Of a DNA stretch of 64,000 nucleotides, positions 52,878-61,175 are shown piece after piece. The notes below the pieces were generated by a model. That model was not told the origin of the DNA, ran no database searches, and saw only the letters and a program-made list of their open reading frames with translations. Source of the DNA: Mycolicibacterium sp. YH-1 (lineage in GTDB: Bacteria; Actinomycetota; Actinomycetes; Mycobacteriales; Mycobacteriaceae). The DNA lies in the NCBI RefSeq assembly GCF_022557175.1, contig NZ_CP092915.1, positions 6,324,001-6,388,000 on the forward strand, written 5' to 3'. Positions within the stretch are counted from its first letter, which is position 1. Every line of letters begins with the position of its first letter. The position numbers were made by a program, and so were the translations under genes.

Positions 52878-53771
52878 TTACATCTGCTGTTGGGCCGCCC
52901 CGAGCAGCATCGTCGCGAGTCGTTCGGCGGCTGGGCTGGTGTTCTGGGGCCTGGGTCGGGCCAGATGGATCTGCCAGATGATGGGTGCCGTCACCGCGAT
53001 GCCGACCAGATCGTCGAATCGCACCAGTTCGCTGCCCGGCATGAAGGCGGTCCCCAGGTTGTTGCGGATGAGTCCCGCAGCGACGGTGTAGTCGGCGGGC
53101 ACCTCGTACTGTGTGCGCGCCGTGACGCCTTCGGCGGCGAACGCGTCGTCGATCAGTCGCCTGATGCCGAAACCCGCTGGAAAGCCCACGAAATCCTCAT
53201 CCGCGAGTTCAGTCAGCCGCAGCCGCTTACGCGTGGCCAGGGGGTGGTCGGTACGGCAGGCGAACACCATCGACTCCTCCGCCAGCAGGTGCATCTCGAT
53301 GGCCGGTGGAAAACGGTCCGCCCCGGACACCAGCGCCAGATCCAACGAGCCGTCGGCGACCGATGTCATGTACGCCGAGGAACCGGCCTGGCTCAGGCGC
53401 AACCGGAGCCGCACGAACGGATGCGCCTCATGGAAGTCCCCGAGCACCCGTGCGACGTCCAGGCCGCCGAATGTGACCAGTGAGCCGAACTCGACCGTTC
53501 CGGTCAGATGCCCGCGGTAGTCGCTCAGCGAGTCCTTCGCCATACGGGCCGAGCGAAGGAGCTCACGGGCGTGGCCACACAGCGCCTCACCGGCGGGCGT
53601 CAGCCGGATCTGTTGTCTCGATCGGTCGAAAAGCTGCACGGCCAGTTCATCTTCGAGCTTCTTGATCGACGTTGACAACGCCGACTGCACGACGTGCACC
53701 CTTTGCGCGGCGCGGGTGAAACTCAATTCGTCGGCGACCGCTATGAAGTACTCGAGCTGGCGCAGTTCCAT
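52878..53771 (-). CDS. LysR-family transcriptional regulator
   Basis: A 297-residue LysR protein. The helix-turn-helix is MELRQLEYFIAVADELSFTRAAQRVHVVQSALSTSIKKLEDELAVQLFDRSR, and the effector domain is the usual two-lobed type. I chose the ATG at 53771 because the family always starts here and TAACTT lies 7 nt upstream (leaderless pattern). It is divergent from the ECF sigma gene. No catabolic target gene is adjacent, so its regulon is unclear. Confidence 0.9.
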   Translation of the reverse strand: MELRQLEYFIAVADELSFTRAAQRVHVVQSALSTSIKKLEDELAVQLFDRSRQQIRLTPAGEALCGHARELLRSARMAKDSLSDYRGHLTGTVEFGSLVTFGGLDVARVLGDFHEAHPFVRLRLRLSQAGSSAYMTSVADGSLDLALVSGADRFPPAIEMHLLAEESMVFACRTDHPLATRKRLRLTELADEDFVGFPAGFGIRRLIDDAFAAEGVTARTQYEVPADYTVAAGLIRNNLGTAFMPGSELVRFDDLVGIAVTAPIIWQIHLARPRPQNTSPAAERLATMLLGAAQQQM

Positions 53772-54013
53772 CCTCACGAAGTTATCAGTCGGACAGATGC
53801 AGTTCTGCCTGTTCAATCGCTCGCTGCGATGACCGTCACGCACGAGTGGCCTCATGGCTTCATGAACGCGCGACGCGGCCGAGGGATTCTCCGCCCCTTC
53901 GACTAGGTCATCGCTGAAATCGATGGGTTTCATCAAAAACGATCGTTGGACTCGATGATCGGTCGTTGATGTGATGGATGAGTCCACCCGCCAGAACCCC
54001 CGAAGGGGCCACC
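53772..54013. other. Divergent LysR/sigma-factor intergenic region
   Basis: About 240 bp. It holds the leaderless -10 box of the LysR gene (53779-53784) and a repeat-rich stretch near 53938-53975 with several GATC/TCGTTG units, which may carry the sigma-factor promoter. I could not find an unambiguous SigH-type autoregulatory promoter. Confidence 0.4.
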
Positions 54014-54640
54014 ATGACGCTCAGCCATCTCACCCAATCCGACTCTCGCCCAACATCTTCAATGCCGGACCACAGCGATCGCTTCATCGCCGACGCACTG
54101 CCACTGCGCCCACAGTTGGCGCGGGCGGCGCGCGGATACACCAAGAATGCCCAGGACGCCGAGGACCTCGTGCAGGAGACCTACGCCAAGGCCTGGGCTG
54201 CCTACGCCTCGTTCGACGCGGGCACCAACCTGCGAGCGTGGATGTTTCGGATCATGGTGAACACGTGGATCAGCACGCACCGCAGGGCGGAGCGCCGCCC
54301 CCAGGAATCCCTCACCGACTCGTTCACCGATTCCCAGCTCGCCGCCGAGAACCGCTGGTCCCCCGCCCTGTCGTCGGCTGAGTCCCAGGCACTGACGCGG
54401 CTGCCGAACGACGATATCGCGCGGGCGATGCGGAAGCTGCCTCAAAACCTGCAGACGGTCGTCTACTACGCCGATATCAGCCAGCTGTCCTACAAGGAGA
54501 TCGCCGCAGCCGAGGGCATTCCGGTGGGAACGGTCATGTCTCGAGTCCACCGGGCACGCCGCCGTTTGCGTCTCGAACTGTGCGAGATCGCGCGGGAACG
54601 CGGCTATGAGGGATGCGGTCCACATGATGTCGCGGCGTAG
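54014..54640 (+). CDS. ECF RNA polymerase sigma factor (SigH-like)
   Basis: A 208-residue ECF sigma factor. Region 2 is LARAARGYTKNAQDAEDLVQETYAKAWAAYASFDAGTNLRAWMFRIMVNTWISTHRR, and region 4 is IARAMRKLPQNLQTVVYYADISQLSYKEIAAAEGIPVGTVMSRVHRARRRLR. The sequence is close to the SigH/SigR oxidative-stress group. I chose the ATG at 54014 after GAAGGGG. The zinc anti-sigma RshA gene that normally follows SigH is absent; only a very short hydrophobic ORF overlaps the end. Confidence 0.9.
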   Translation: MTLSHLTQSDSRPTSSMPDHSDRFIADALPLRPQLARAARGYTKNAQDAEDLVQETYAKAWAAYASFDAGTNLRAWMFRIMVNTWISTHRRAERRPQESLTDSFTDSQLAAENRWSPALSSAESQALTRLPNDDIARAMRKLPQNLQTVVYYADISQLSYKEIAAAEGIPVGTVMSRVHRARRRLRLELCEIARERGYEGCGPHDVAA

Positions 54641-54704
54641 CGCGTCGACGGCCGCCGCGGCAGCCATGCTCGCGCTGACAATGCTGGTGGCCGCCGGTCA
54701 GTAG
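54606..54704 (+). CDS. Possible 32-residue hydrophobic small protein
   Basis: An ATG at 54606 overlaps the end of the sigma gene in another frame and runs to TAG at 54704; an internal ATG at 54624 has GAGGGA upstream. The product ends in SASTAAAAAMLALTMLVAAGQ, a single membrane-helix-like stretch with an SRR before it. It could be a signal-peptide relic or a tiny membrane protein coupled to the sigma factor. Its last 7 bp overlap the convergent hydrolase gene. Confidence 0.3.
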   Translation: MRDAVHMMSRRSASTAAAAAMLALTMLVAAGQ

Positions 54705-55699
54705 CCGGCCACCTCGATGACCGCATCGGCGAACTGGCGCGGCGCCTCCTGCGGCACGTCGTGCCCGATACCGTCCAGCACTCGGTGGGAGTACTTCCCG
54801 GTGAACTGCTTGCGGTAGCCGCTGCCGTCCTTGGCCGGACCGTCGAAGTCACTGGACACCGTGATCGTTGGCACGGTGATGACGGGCTTGGCCGCCAACC
54901 GGCGTTCCAGCTCGTCGTAGCGGGCCTCGCCAGGGGCCAGGCTCTGCCGCCAGCGGTAGTTGTGGATCACGATGTCGACGTGGTCGGGGTTGGCGAACGC
55001 CGCGGCGCTGCGGTCGTAGGTGGCGTCGTCGAACGCCCACAACGGTGACGCCTCGGTCCAGATCAGCCTGTTGAAGTCACGGGTGTTCTGCGCGTAGCCT
55101 CTCGCGCCGCGATCGGTCGCGAAGTAGTACTGGTACCACCAGCCGTGCTCCGCCTGCGGAGTGAGAGGTTCGAGATTCGCGACCAGGTTCACGATGAGGT
55201 AGCCGCTCACCGACACCAACGCCTTGCAGCGCTGCGGCCACAGCGCCGCGACCGCACACGCCGACCGGGCGCCCCAGTCGAAACCGCCGATGACGGCGTC
55301 GGGGATGTCGAGCGCGTCCATCAACGCGACGACGTCGCTGGCGAGCGCCGCCTGCTGGCCATTGCGGACTGTGCTCGCCGAGAGAAAGGAGGTCCTGCCG
55401 AAGCCCCGAAGGTACGGGACGATCACGCGAAATCCGCGCTGCGCCAACAACGGTGCGACGTCGACGTAGCTGTGGATATCGTAGGGCCAGCCATGTAACA
55501 GGATGACCGGCCGACCGTCGGCAGGGCCGTCCTCGGCATAGCCGATGTCCAGGTCGCCGGCCTTGATGTGCTTGATGCTCGGGAAACCGGTGTACCCCAT
55601 GGACTGCACCGGTGCGGGTTCCTGCTTGGGCGTGCACGCGCCGACCGTGGCACCTGCCGCTGCCAGCCCGACGACTCGAGCGAGGTCTCTTCTGTTCAT
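54698..55699 (-). CDS. Exported alpha/beta hydrolase (epoxide-hydrolase/dehalogenase-like)
   Basis: A 333-residue alpha/beta hydrolase. The N-terminus MNRRDLARVVGLAAAGATVGAC has twin arginines and a lipobox, so it may be a Tat-exported lipoprotein. The oxyanion region is ILLHGWPYDIHSY, the nucleophile is Asp in IGGFDWGARSA rather than Ser, the acid probably Asp in VSSDFDGPA and the His in GIGHDVPQEAP. Asp nucleophiles mark the epoxide hydrolase/haloalkane dehalogenase branch. The start at 55699 gives the cleanest signal; an ATG one codon upstream is equivalent. Confidence 0.85.
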   Translation of the reverse strand: MNRRDLARVVGLAAAGATVGACTPKQEPAPVQSMGYTGFPSIKHIKAGDLDIGYAEDGPADGRPVILLHGWPYDIHSYVDVAPLLAQRGFRVIVPYLRGFGRTSFLSASTVRNGQQAALASDVVALMDALDIPDAVIGGFDWGARSACAVAALWPQRCKALVSVSGYLIVNLVANLEPLTPQAEHGWWYQYYFATDRGARGYAQNTRDFNRLIWTEASPLWAFDDATYDRSAAAFANPDHVDIVIHNYRWRQSLAPGEARYDELERRLAAKPVITVPTITVSSDFDGPAKDGSGYRKQFTGKYSHRVLDGIGHDVPQEAPRQFADAVIEVAGY

Positions 55700-55834
55700 C
55701 ATGAGACACAGAACGTACGACGGCACATATCGATTCACCGTGCCAACCGAGTGAATACGTCATGATCCGAATGCGTTTGGACGCAGGAGCGCGTACGACC
55801 GCCGGTCGACGGCGCCACAACGAAGGGAACCGCC

Positions 55835-56278
55835 ATGGACATGAGGCTCGAGGTCGTCGTGATACCCGTCTCCGACGTCGACCGCGCGAAGGAGTTCTAC
55901 GAGGCACTGGGGTGGCGTCTGGACGCCGACTTCAGCACCGCTCCGGACTTCCGGGTCATCCAGGTCACCCCGCCCGGCTCGCCCGCCTCGGTCATCTTCG
56001 GCACCGGCGTCAGCGCCGCCGCGCCGGGTTCGGTGGAGGGCCTTCATCTGGTGGTGACCGACATCGAGGCGGCCCGAACGGATCTCGCTTCCCGTGGCGT
56101 CGCCGTGAGCGAGGTCTTCCATGACGCGGGTGGGGTGTTCCACCATGCCGGAACCGCGGCGCGTGTCCCCGGCCCCGATGCGCAGCGCACCAGTTATGGA
56201 TCCTTCGCCTCGTTCAGCGATCCTGACGGCAACGGATGGATCCTCCAGGAAGTGACCACGCGGCTTCCCGGTCGGTGA
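55835..56278 (+). CDS. VOC-family (glyoxalase-like) protein
   Basis: A 147-residue VOC protein: MDMRLEVVVIPVSDVDRAKEFYEALGWRLDADFS at the N-terminus, GLHLVVTDIEAARTDLASRGVAV in the second half and SFSDPDGNGWILQEV at the C-terminus. Ligand positions are only partly conserved (Glu in LQEV is present). GAAGGGA precedes the ATG. It ends 20 bp before the CobW-type gene. Substrate unknown. Confidence 0.85.
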   Translation: MDMRLEVVVIPVSDVDRAKEFYEALGWRLDADFSTAPDFRVIQVTPPGSPASVIFGTGVSAAAPGSVEGLHLVVTDIEAARTDLASRGVAVSEVFHDAGGVFHHAGTAARVPGPDAQRTSYGSFASFSDPDGNGWILQEVTTRLPGR

Positions 56279-56298
56279 CCGTCCTAGACTCATCGATC

Positions 56299-57333
56299 AT
56301 GGGAGCGATACCGGTCATCGCGCTAACCGGGTACCTCGGCGCGGGCAAGACGAGCCTGCTCAACCACGTCCTGCGGGCACCGGGGGCACGGATCGGGGTC
56401 GTCATCAACGACTTCGGCGAACTCAACGTGGACGCCGCACTGGTGACCGGGCAGGTCGATGAGGCCGCGTCGATCACGGGCGGATGCATCTGCTGCCTAC
56501 CCGACGACGGCGGACTGGACGAGGCACTGGCCAAGCTCGCCGACCCCAAGCTGGACCTCGACGCCATCATCGTCGAGGCCAGCGGGTTGGCCGATCCCAT
56601 CGCCATCTCCCGGATCATCCGCTTCAGTGGGGTCGAGCGCATCCGGCACGGAGGTGTCGTCGAAGTCATCGACGCCGCCACACACTTCGACACCGTCGAC
56701 CGCGGCACCAATCCACCCGCCCGGTACGGCGCGGCGTCACTGGTCGTGGTCAACAAACTCGACCAGATCCCCGAGGCCGACCGCTCCGCCTCACTCGAGC
56801 GCATCGAACTCCGTGTGCGGGAACGCAATCCGGATGTCCACGTGGTCGGGGCCATCGGGGCGAAGATCGACCCCACCCTGCTCTATGACGTGGCCGACGC
56901 AGCGGAGGGCTCCGGCCAGCTGTCATTCCGGGAACTGCTGATCGACACCCCACACCCCGACCACGGCGATCACCACCATAACGCGCACGTTCATGCCGCA
57001 GCCGTCACCGCGACCAGCGACGGCTGCGTGGACCCCGGCGCACTGCTCGACCTGCTCGAAGCGCCGCCCACCGGGGTGTACCGACTCAAGGGCACCGTCG
57101 CCGTCAATTACCGCGCCCGGGCGCGCACCTACGTCGTCAACGTGGTCGGCACGTCGGTGCACATCGCACCCGCGCCACCCGCGGCACGTGCCAACAGTCT
57201 CGTCGCGATCGGCACGGACTTCGACGTCGACGCCGTTCGCGCCCTGGTCGATGCCGCATTGCGGCCGCACGACGGTTCCGCGCCGACGGCCGGCATCCGA
57301 CGACTTCAGCGACACCGGCGGCTCAGCGTGTGA
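56299..57333 (+). CDS. CobW/COG0523-family metal-chaperone GTPase
   Basis: A 344-residue G3E GTPase. The P-loop GYLGAGKT is at residues 11-18, the metal motif C63-x-C65-C66 in GGCICC, and the G4 motif NKLD at 152-155. A His-rich stretch (219-232, eight His with Asp) precedes the C-terminal CobW domain. Such proteins insert zinc or other metals into targets. I chose the ATG at 56299 because the family starts there and TAGACT lies 8 nt upstream. No Zur site was identified in the overlap with the VOC gene. Confidence 0.9.
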   Translation: MGAIPVIALTGYLGAGKTSLLNHVLRAPGARIGVVINDFGELNVDAALVTGQVDEAASITGGCICCLPDDGGLDEALAKLADPKLDLDAIIVEASGLADPIAISRIIRFSGVERIRHGGVVEVIDAATHFDTVDRGTNPPARYGAASLVVVNKLDQIPEADRSASLERIELRVRERNPDVHVVGAIGAKIDPTLLYDVADAAEGSGQLSFRELLIDTPHPDHGDHHHNAHVHAAAVTATSDGCVDPGALLDLLEAPPTGVYRLKGTVAVNYRARARTYVVNVVGTSVHIAPAPPAARANSLVAIGTDFDVDAVRALVDAALRPHDGSAPTAGIRRLQRHRRLSV

Positions 57334-57376
57334 CATCAAGCCTGCAGGTAGCCTTCGGTGTCATGGTGGCGACCCG

Positions 57377-58321
57377 ATGAGTGCTGGACTGTTCGGACTG
57401 CTCGACGACGTCGCGGCGCTGGCGCGGCTCGCGGCGGCCTCGGTCGACGATATCGGTGCGGCCGCGGGACGGGCCACGGCCAAGGCCGCGGGCGTCGTGA
57501 TCGATGACACCGCCGTCACGCCGCAGTACGTGCACGGCATCACCGCCGACCGCGAGCTTCCGATGATCAAGCGCATCGCGATCGGATCGCTGCGCAACAA
57601 GCTGCTGTTCATCCTGCCCGCGGCGTTGCTGCTCAGCCAGTTCGTGCCATGGCTGCTGACTCCGATCCTCATGCTCGGCGCGACCTACCTGTGTTACGAG
57701 GGCGCCGAGAAGGTGTGGGGCCGGATCCGCGGGCACGACAGCCACGCCGTACCCACCGCCGCCGTCGGCGAGGACGCCGAGAAGCAGATGACGGCCGGCG
57801 CCATCCGCACCGACTTCATCCTGTCGGCCGAGATCATGGTGATCGCGCTCAACGAGGTGGCCGACCAGTCGTTCTGGCCGCGTCTCATCATCCTGATCGT
57901 CGTCGCCCTGGTCATCACGGTCGCCGTCTACGGCGTGGTCGCCGTGATCGTGAAGATGGACGACGTCGGCCTGAGCCTGGCGCAACGCTCGTCGACGTTC
58001 GCGCAGAAGACGGGCCGGGGCCTGGTCGCCGGAATGCCCAAGGTGCTGGCGGCACTGTCAACCATCGGCACCGTCGCGATGCTGTGGGTCGGCGGCCACA
58101 TCCTGTTGACCGGAACGAACACTCTCGGCTGGCGCGGGCCGTACGCCCTGGTCCACCACGGCGAGGAGTACGTCCACCACGCCACCGACCAATACGGTGT
58201 CGGTGGTGTGCTGGCCTGGCTGGTCAACACCGGCGCGTCCGCGGTGATCGGTCTGGTGGTCGGAGCGATCGTCGTGGCCATCGTGAGTGTCCTGCCGTTC
58301 GGCAAGAAGGCCGCGCACTAA
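57377..58321 (+). CDS. DUF808/YedI-type inner-membrane protein
   Basis: A 314-residue polytopic membrane protein of the DUF808 family. It starts MSAGLFGLLDDVAALARLAAASVDDIGAAAGRATAKAAGVVIDDTAVTPQYV, typical of the family, and has about four to five hydrophobic segments (LLFILPAALLLSQFVPWLLTPILMLG, LIILIVVALVITVAVYGVVAVIV and two C-terminal ones). The function of the family is unknown; a transport or envelope role is guessed. The ATG at 57377 is chosen from family length. Confidence 0.85.
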   Translation: MSAGLFGLLDDVAALARLAAASVDDIGAAAGRATAKAAGVVIDDTAVTPQYVHGITADRELPMIKRIAIGSLRNKLLFILPAALLLSQFVPWLLTPILMLGATYLCYEGAEKVWGRIRGHDSHAVPTAAVGEDAEKQMTAGAIRTDFILSAEIMVIALNEVADQSFWPRLIILIVVALVITVAVYGVVAVIVKMDDVGLSLAQRSSTFAQKTGRGLVAGMPKVLAALSTIGTVAMLWVGGHILLTGTNTLGWRGPYALVHHGEEYVHHATDQYGVGGVLAWLVNTGASAVIGLVVGAIVVAIVSVLPFGKKAAH

Positions 58322-58331
58322 GGGTTTTCGG

Positions 58332-59474
58332 CTAGGCCGGCAGCAGGCACAGCTGAACCATCGCCAACGAGCGTGGGCTGCGCAGGCTGATCCCGGTGGC
58401 CTCCTCGAACCTGCGGATCCGGTTCATGACCGTGTTGCGGTGACAGTAGAGCGCGGACGCCGTGTCGGCGACTGAACCACTGTCGGCGAACACCTGGATC
58501 GTCTCGATAATCAACTCGCAGTCGTGCAGGTCGTGGAGTGGACCGAGAACGTACCCGCGCAGGTCCTCGATCACCTCCGAGAGCTGGTTTATCGACAGCT
58601 GGGCCCAGGAGCGACGCAGTGTGGTCGCCTTGGTGTCCAGATCGACAAGCATTCGGACCGTCGCCGCAGCACGATGCACCTCCGACAGCGGGACCGATCG
58701 TGGTGCGACGGCTCCTTCGAGGCCGGGTAGCAGGTCCGCCACCACTGACTCATCGTCGGTCCAGCGGCCGTCCGCGGCCACCAGGATGAGCGTCACACCG
58801 CGGTTGACGTAGTCCAGCGCCGCGTGGTGTCGACTGAGCAGACGCCGTGTGACACTGCGTCCAGCGTCCTCACCGGCAACTCCGATCACCCAGTACGTGG
58901 CCGCCTCATCTAGGCCCAGGATCTGGGTGGCACGACGAACGCTGGTCGGTGTCGGCTCCCCGGAGAACACGTCGGACAGGCTTTGCTGCTGTTCCAGCGT
59001 GCTGGTCCGTGCCATCGCCAGCCGCTGGTCCACATAGCCTCGCTGCACTCTGATCGCGAAGTCGTCGACAGCCTTCCAGAGCACGTCGACATGCAGCGTC
59101 AGCACCGTCATGTCATCGTCACCGGCGAGCCTCAGCAGCGCCGACCACGCTACGAGGAAGTCCGTGCGCACCGCCGCGGTGAGGTTCTCCAACGCGATGC
59201 CCTGGCTGGCGCGCAAGGCTCCGACCGCGGCGGGAAACTCCGCCAGTTCCGGGGTCATCGGCCGGTCCAGGAGCGTCGCCAGAAGATAGCGGAACGCCAG
59301 TCGCGCCGCCTCGAGCAAATCATCTTCCGCGGGCACGCTGTCGTAGAACCTGGCACCCCGGTCGATCTGCACCAGGTACTCGGCGGCGAGGTCGTCGTCC
59401 AGGTCGTCGAGCTTCTGCAGCAGCCACCGCCAGCGAAGCCGGGTGTCGTCGCGGCGACCGGACAGATTGCGCAT
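58332..59474 (-). CDS. PucR/CdaR-type transcriptional regulator
   Basis: A regulator of about 380 residues with a helical N-terminal sensor region, a GGDEF-like middle (TYWVIGVAGEDAGRSVTRRLLSRH...) and the C-terminal PucR helix-turn-helix (SVADTASALYCHRNTVMNRIRRFEEATG). It lacks the N-terminal PucR domain of the regulator at 724. I chose the ATG at 59474 because TAGCCT lies 8 nt upstream; a GTG 29 codons upstream is possible. It is divergent from the hydantoinase operon and is its likely regulator. Confidence 0.88.
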   Translation of the reverse strand: MRNLSGRRDDTRLRWRWLLQKLDDLDDDLAAEYLVQIDRGARFYDSVPAEDDLLEAARLAFRYLLATLLDRPMTPELAEFPAAVGALRASQGIALENLTAAVRTDFLVAWSALLRLAGDDDMTVLTLHVDVLWKAVDDFAIRVQRGYVDQRLAMARTSTLEQQQSLSDVFSGEPTPTSVRRATQILGLDEAATYWVIGVAGEDAGRSVTRRLLSRHHAALDYVNRGVTLILVAADGRWTDDESVVADLLPGLEGAVAPRSVPLSEVHRAAATVRMLVDLDTKATTLRRSWAQLSINQLSEVIEDLRGYVLGPLHDLHDCELIIETIQVFADSGSVADTASALYCHRNTVMNRIRRFEEATGISLRSPRSLAMVQLCLLPA

Positions 59475-59614
59475 CACCCGGCAGGCTACTGCACTCCTGA
59501 ACGGTGTGTAGGGCGTGCGACCGGGACCAGACCTGGGCGACACCTGATCACCGATGCCCAATTCGGGCCACGAATCTCGGGCGCATACCGCCCCCCGGTG
59601 TGCTCATGCACAAT

Positions 59615-59675
59615 TTGCACGGGTCAACCAGTTGCACCGTGGCTATGGGTTCGATCACCTTGCCGCCCATACGAT
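59615..59675 (+). promoter_or_regulatory. Hydantoinase promoter region with TTGCAC repeats
   Basis: TACGAT (59670-59675) is 8 nt before the hydantoinase ATG. Upstream, TTGCAC occurs twice with starts 17 bp apart (59615 and 59632), and a third TGCAC is at 59607. The repeats are candidate PucR sites in the 209-bp divergent region. Confidence 0.4.
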
Positions 59676-59683
59676 CAGTTGCC

Positions 59684-61102
59684 ATGACCACGACGTACAT
59701 CCGCGGCGGCACCGTCGTCTCACCCACAGGTTGTCAGGCGCTCGACGTACTCATCGACGGTGAGCGCATCGCCGCCCTGGTCGATCCGGAGCTGGCGCCC
59801 TTCGGTGATCCCCAGCAGACGTTCGACCGCGTTCTGGACGCCTCCGGCAAGTACGTCATCCCCGGCGGCGTCGACGCCCACACCCACATGGAGATGCCGT
59901 TCGGCGGCACCGTCGCCTCCGACACCTTCGAGACCGGCACCCGCGCGGCCGCACACGGCGGCACCACCACGATCATCGACTTCGCGATCCAGCGACAAGG
60001 CGAGCGGGTCCAGGACACGTTGGCTGCCTGGCATTCGAAGGCCGCGGGCAACTGTGCGATCGACTACGGCTTTCATCAGATCCTGGGCGGCGTGGACTCC
60101 GACGCGCTCAAAGCGATGGATGAACTGGTCGATGAGGGCGTGACGAGCTTCAAGCTCTTCATGGCTTACCCGGGGGTGTACTACTCCGACGACGGACAGA
60201 TCCTGCGGGCCATGCAGCAGTGCGCCAGCAACGGCGCTTTGACGATGATGCATGCAGAGAACGGCATCGCCATCGATCAGCTGGTGGCTCAGCACATCGA
60301 CCGTGGTGAGACCTCGCCGTACTTCCACGGTGTGTCACGGCCGTGGGAACTGGAAGAGGAGGCCACCCACCGCGCCATCATGCTGGCGCGGGTCACCGGT
60401 GCCCCGCTGTACGTGGTGCACGTTTCGGCCAAGCAAGCGATGGAACAGATCGCCACGGCCCGCGGTACCGGGGCCAATGTCTTCGCCGAGACCTGCCCGC
60501 AGTATCTGTACCTGTCGCTCGAGGAGCAGCTGGGCGCCGCGGGGTTCGAAGGCGCCAAGTGGGTGTGTTCCACACCGTTGCGCTCCCGCGAGGAGCACCA
60601 TCAGGACGAGCTGTGGCGCTACATCCGCACCGGGGACGTGGCGACGGTGTCCACCGACCACTGCCCGTTCTGCTTCAAGGGGCAGAAGGACATGGGGCTC
60701 GACGACTTCTCCAAGATCCCCAACGGGATGGCCGGCGTCGAACACCGCATCGACCTGATGTATCAGGGCGTCGTGAACGGCAACATCAGCCTGCAGCGGT
60801 GGGTCGACGTCTGCGCAACCACCCCTGCGCGCATGTTCGGGCTCTATCCCCGCAAGGGCATCATCTCCCCGGGGGCCGATGCCGACGTCGTGATCTACGA
60901 CCCGAAAGCGCACACCTCGATCGGCTTCGAGAAGACCCACCACTCGAATGTCGATCACTCCACGTGGGAGGGCTTCGAGATCGACGGCGGCGTGCAGACC
61001 GTGCTGTCGCGCGGCAACGTCATTGTCGATCGTGGTCAATACCTCGGCCGAAAAGGCCACGGCGCCTACCTCAAACGCGGACTCTCGCAATATCTGATCT
61101 GA
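59684..61102 (+). CDS. Dihydropyrimidinase/D-hydantoinase
   Basis: A 472-residue cyclic amidohydrolase. The binuclear metal site is visible: HTHMEMPFGG, carboxylated Lys in TSFKLFMAYPG, His in MMHAENG, His in YVVHVSAKQA and Asp in STDHCPF. It opens hydantoin or dihydropyrimidine rings to N-carbamoyl amino acids. I chose the ATG at 59684 because MTTTYIRGGTVVSPTG is the family start and a -10 box precedes it. With the following carbamoylase it converts 5-substituted hydantoins or reduced pyrimidines to amino acids. Confidence 0.93.
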   Translation: MTTTYIRGGTVVSPTGCQALDVLIDGERIAALVDPELAPFGDPQQTFDRVLDASGKYVIPGGVDAHTHMEMPFGGTVASDTFETGTRAAAHGGTTTIIDFAIQRQGERVQDTLAAWHSKAAGNCAIDYGFHQILGGVDSDALKAMDELVDEGVTSFKLFMAYPGVYYSDDGQILRAMQQCASNGALTMMHAENGIAIDQLVAQHIDRGETSPYFHGVSRPWELEEEATHRAIMLARVTGAPLYVVHVSAKQAMEQIATARGTGANVFAETCPQYLYLSLEEQLGAAGFEGAKWVCSTPLRSREEHHQDELWRYIRTGDVATVSTDHCPFCFKGQKDMGLDDFSKIPNGMAGVEHRIDLMYQGVVNGNISLQRWVDVCATTPARMFGLYPRKGIISPGADADVVIYDPKAHTSIGFEKTHHSNVDHSTWEGFEIDGGVQTVLSRGNVIVDRGQYLGRKGHGAYLKRGLSQYLI

Positions 61103-61175
61103 GCCCCGATCGACCACATCTGCACAACCTGATCCCGAGCGGGATCATGCAATCCATCATGTCTGGAGGCAAGTC

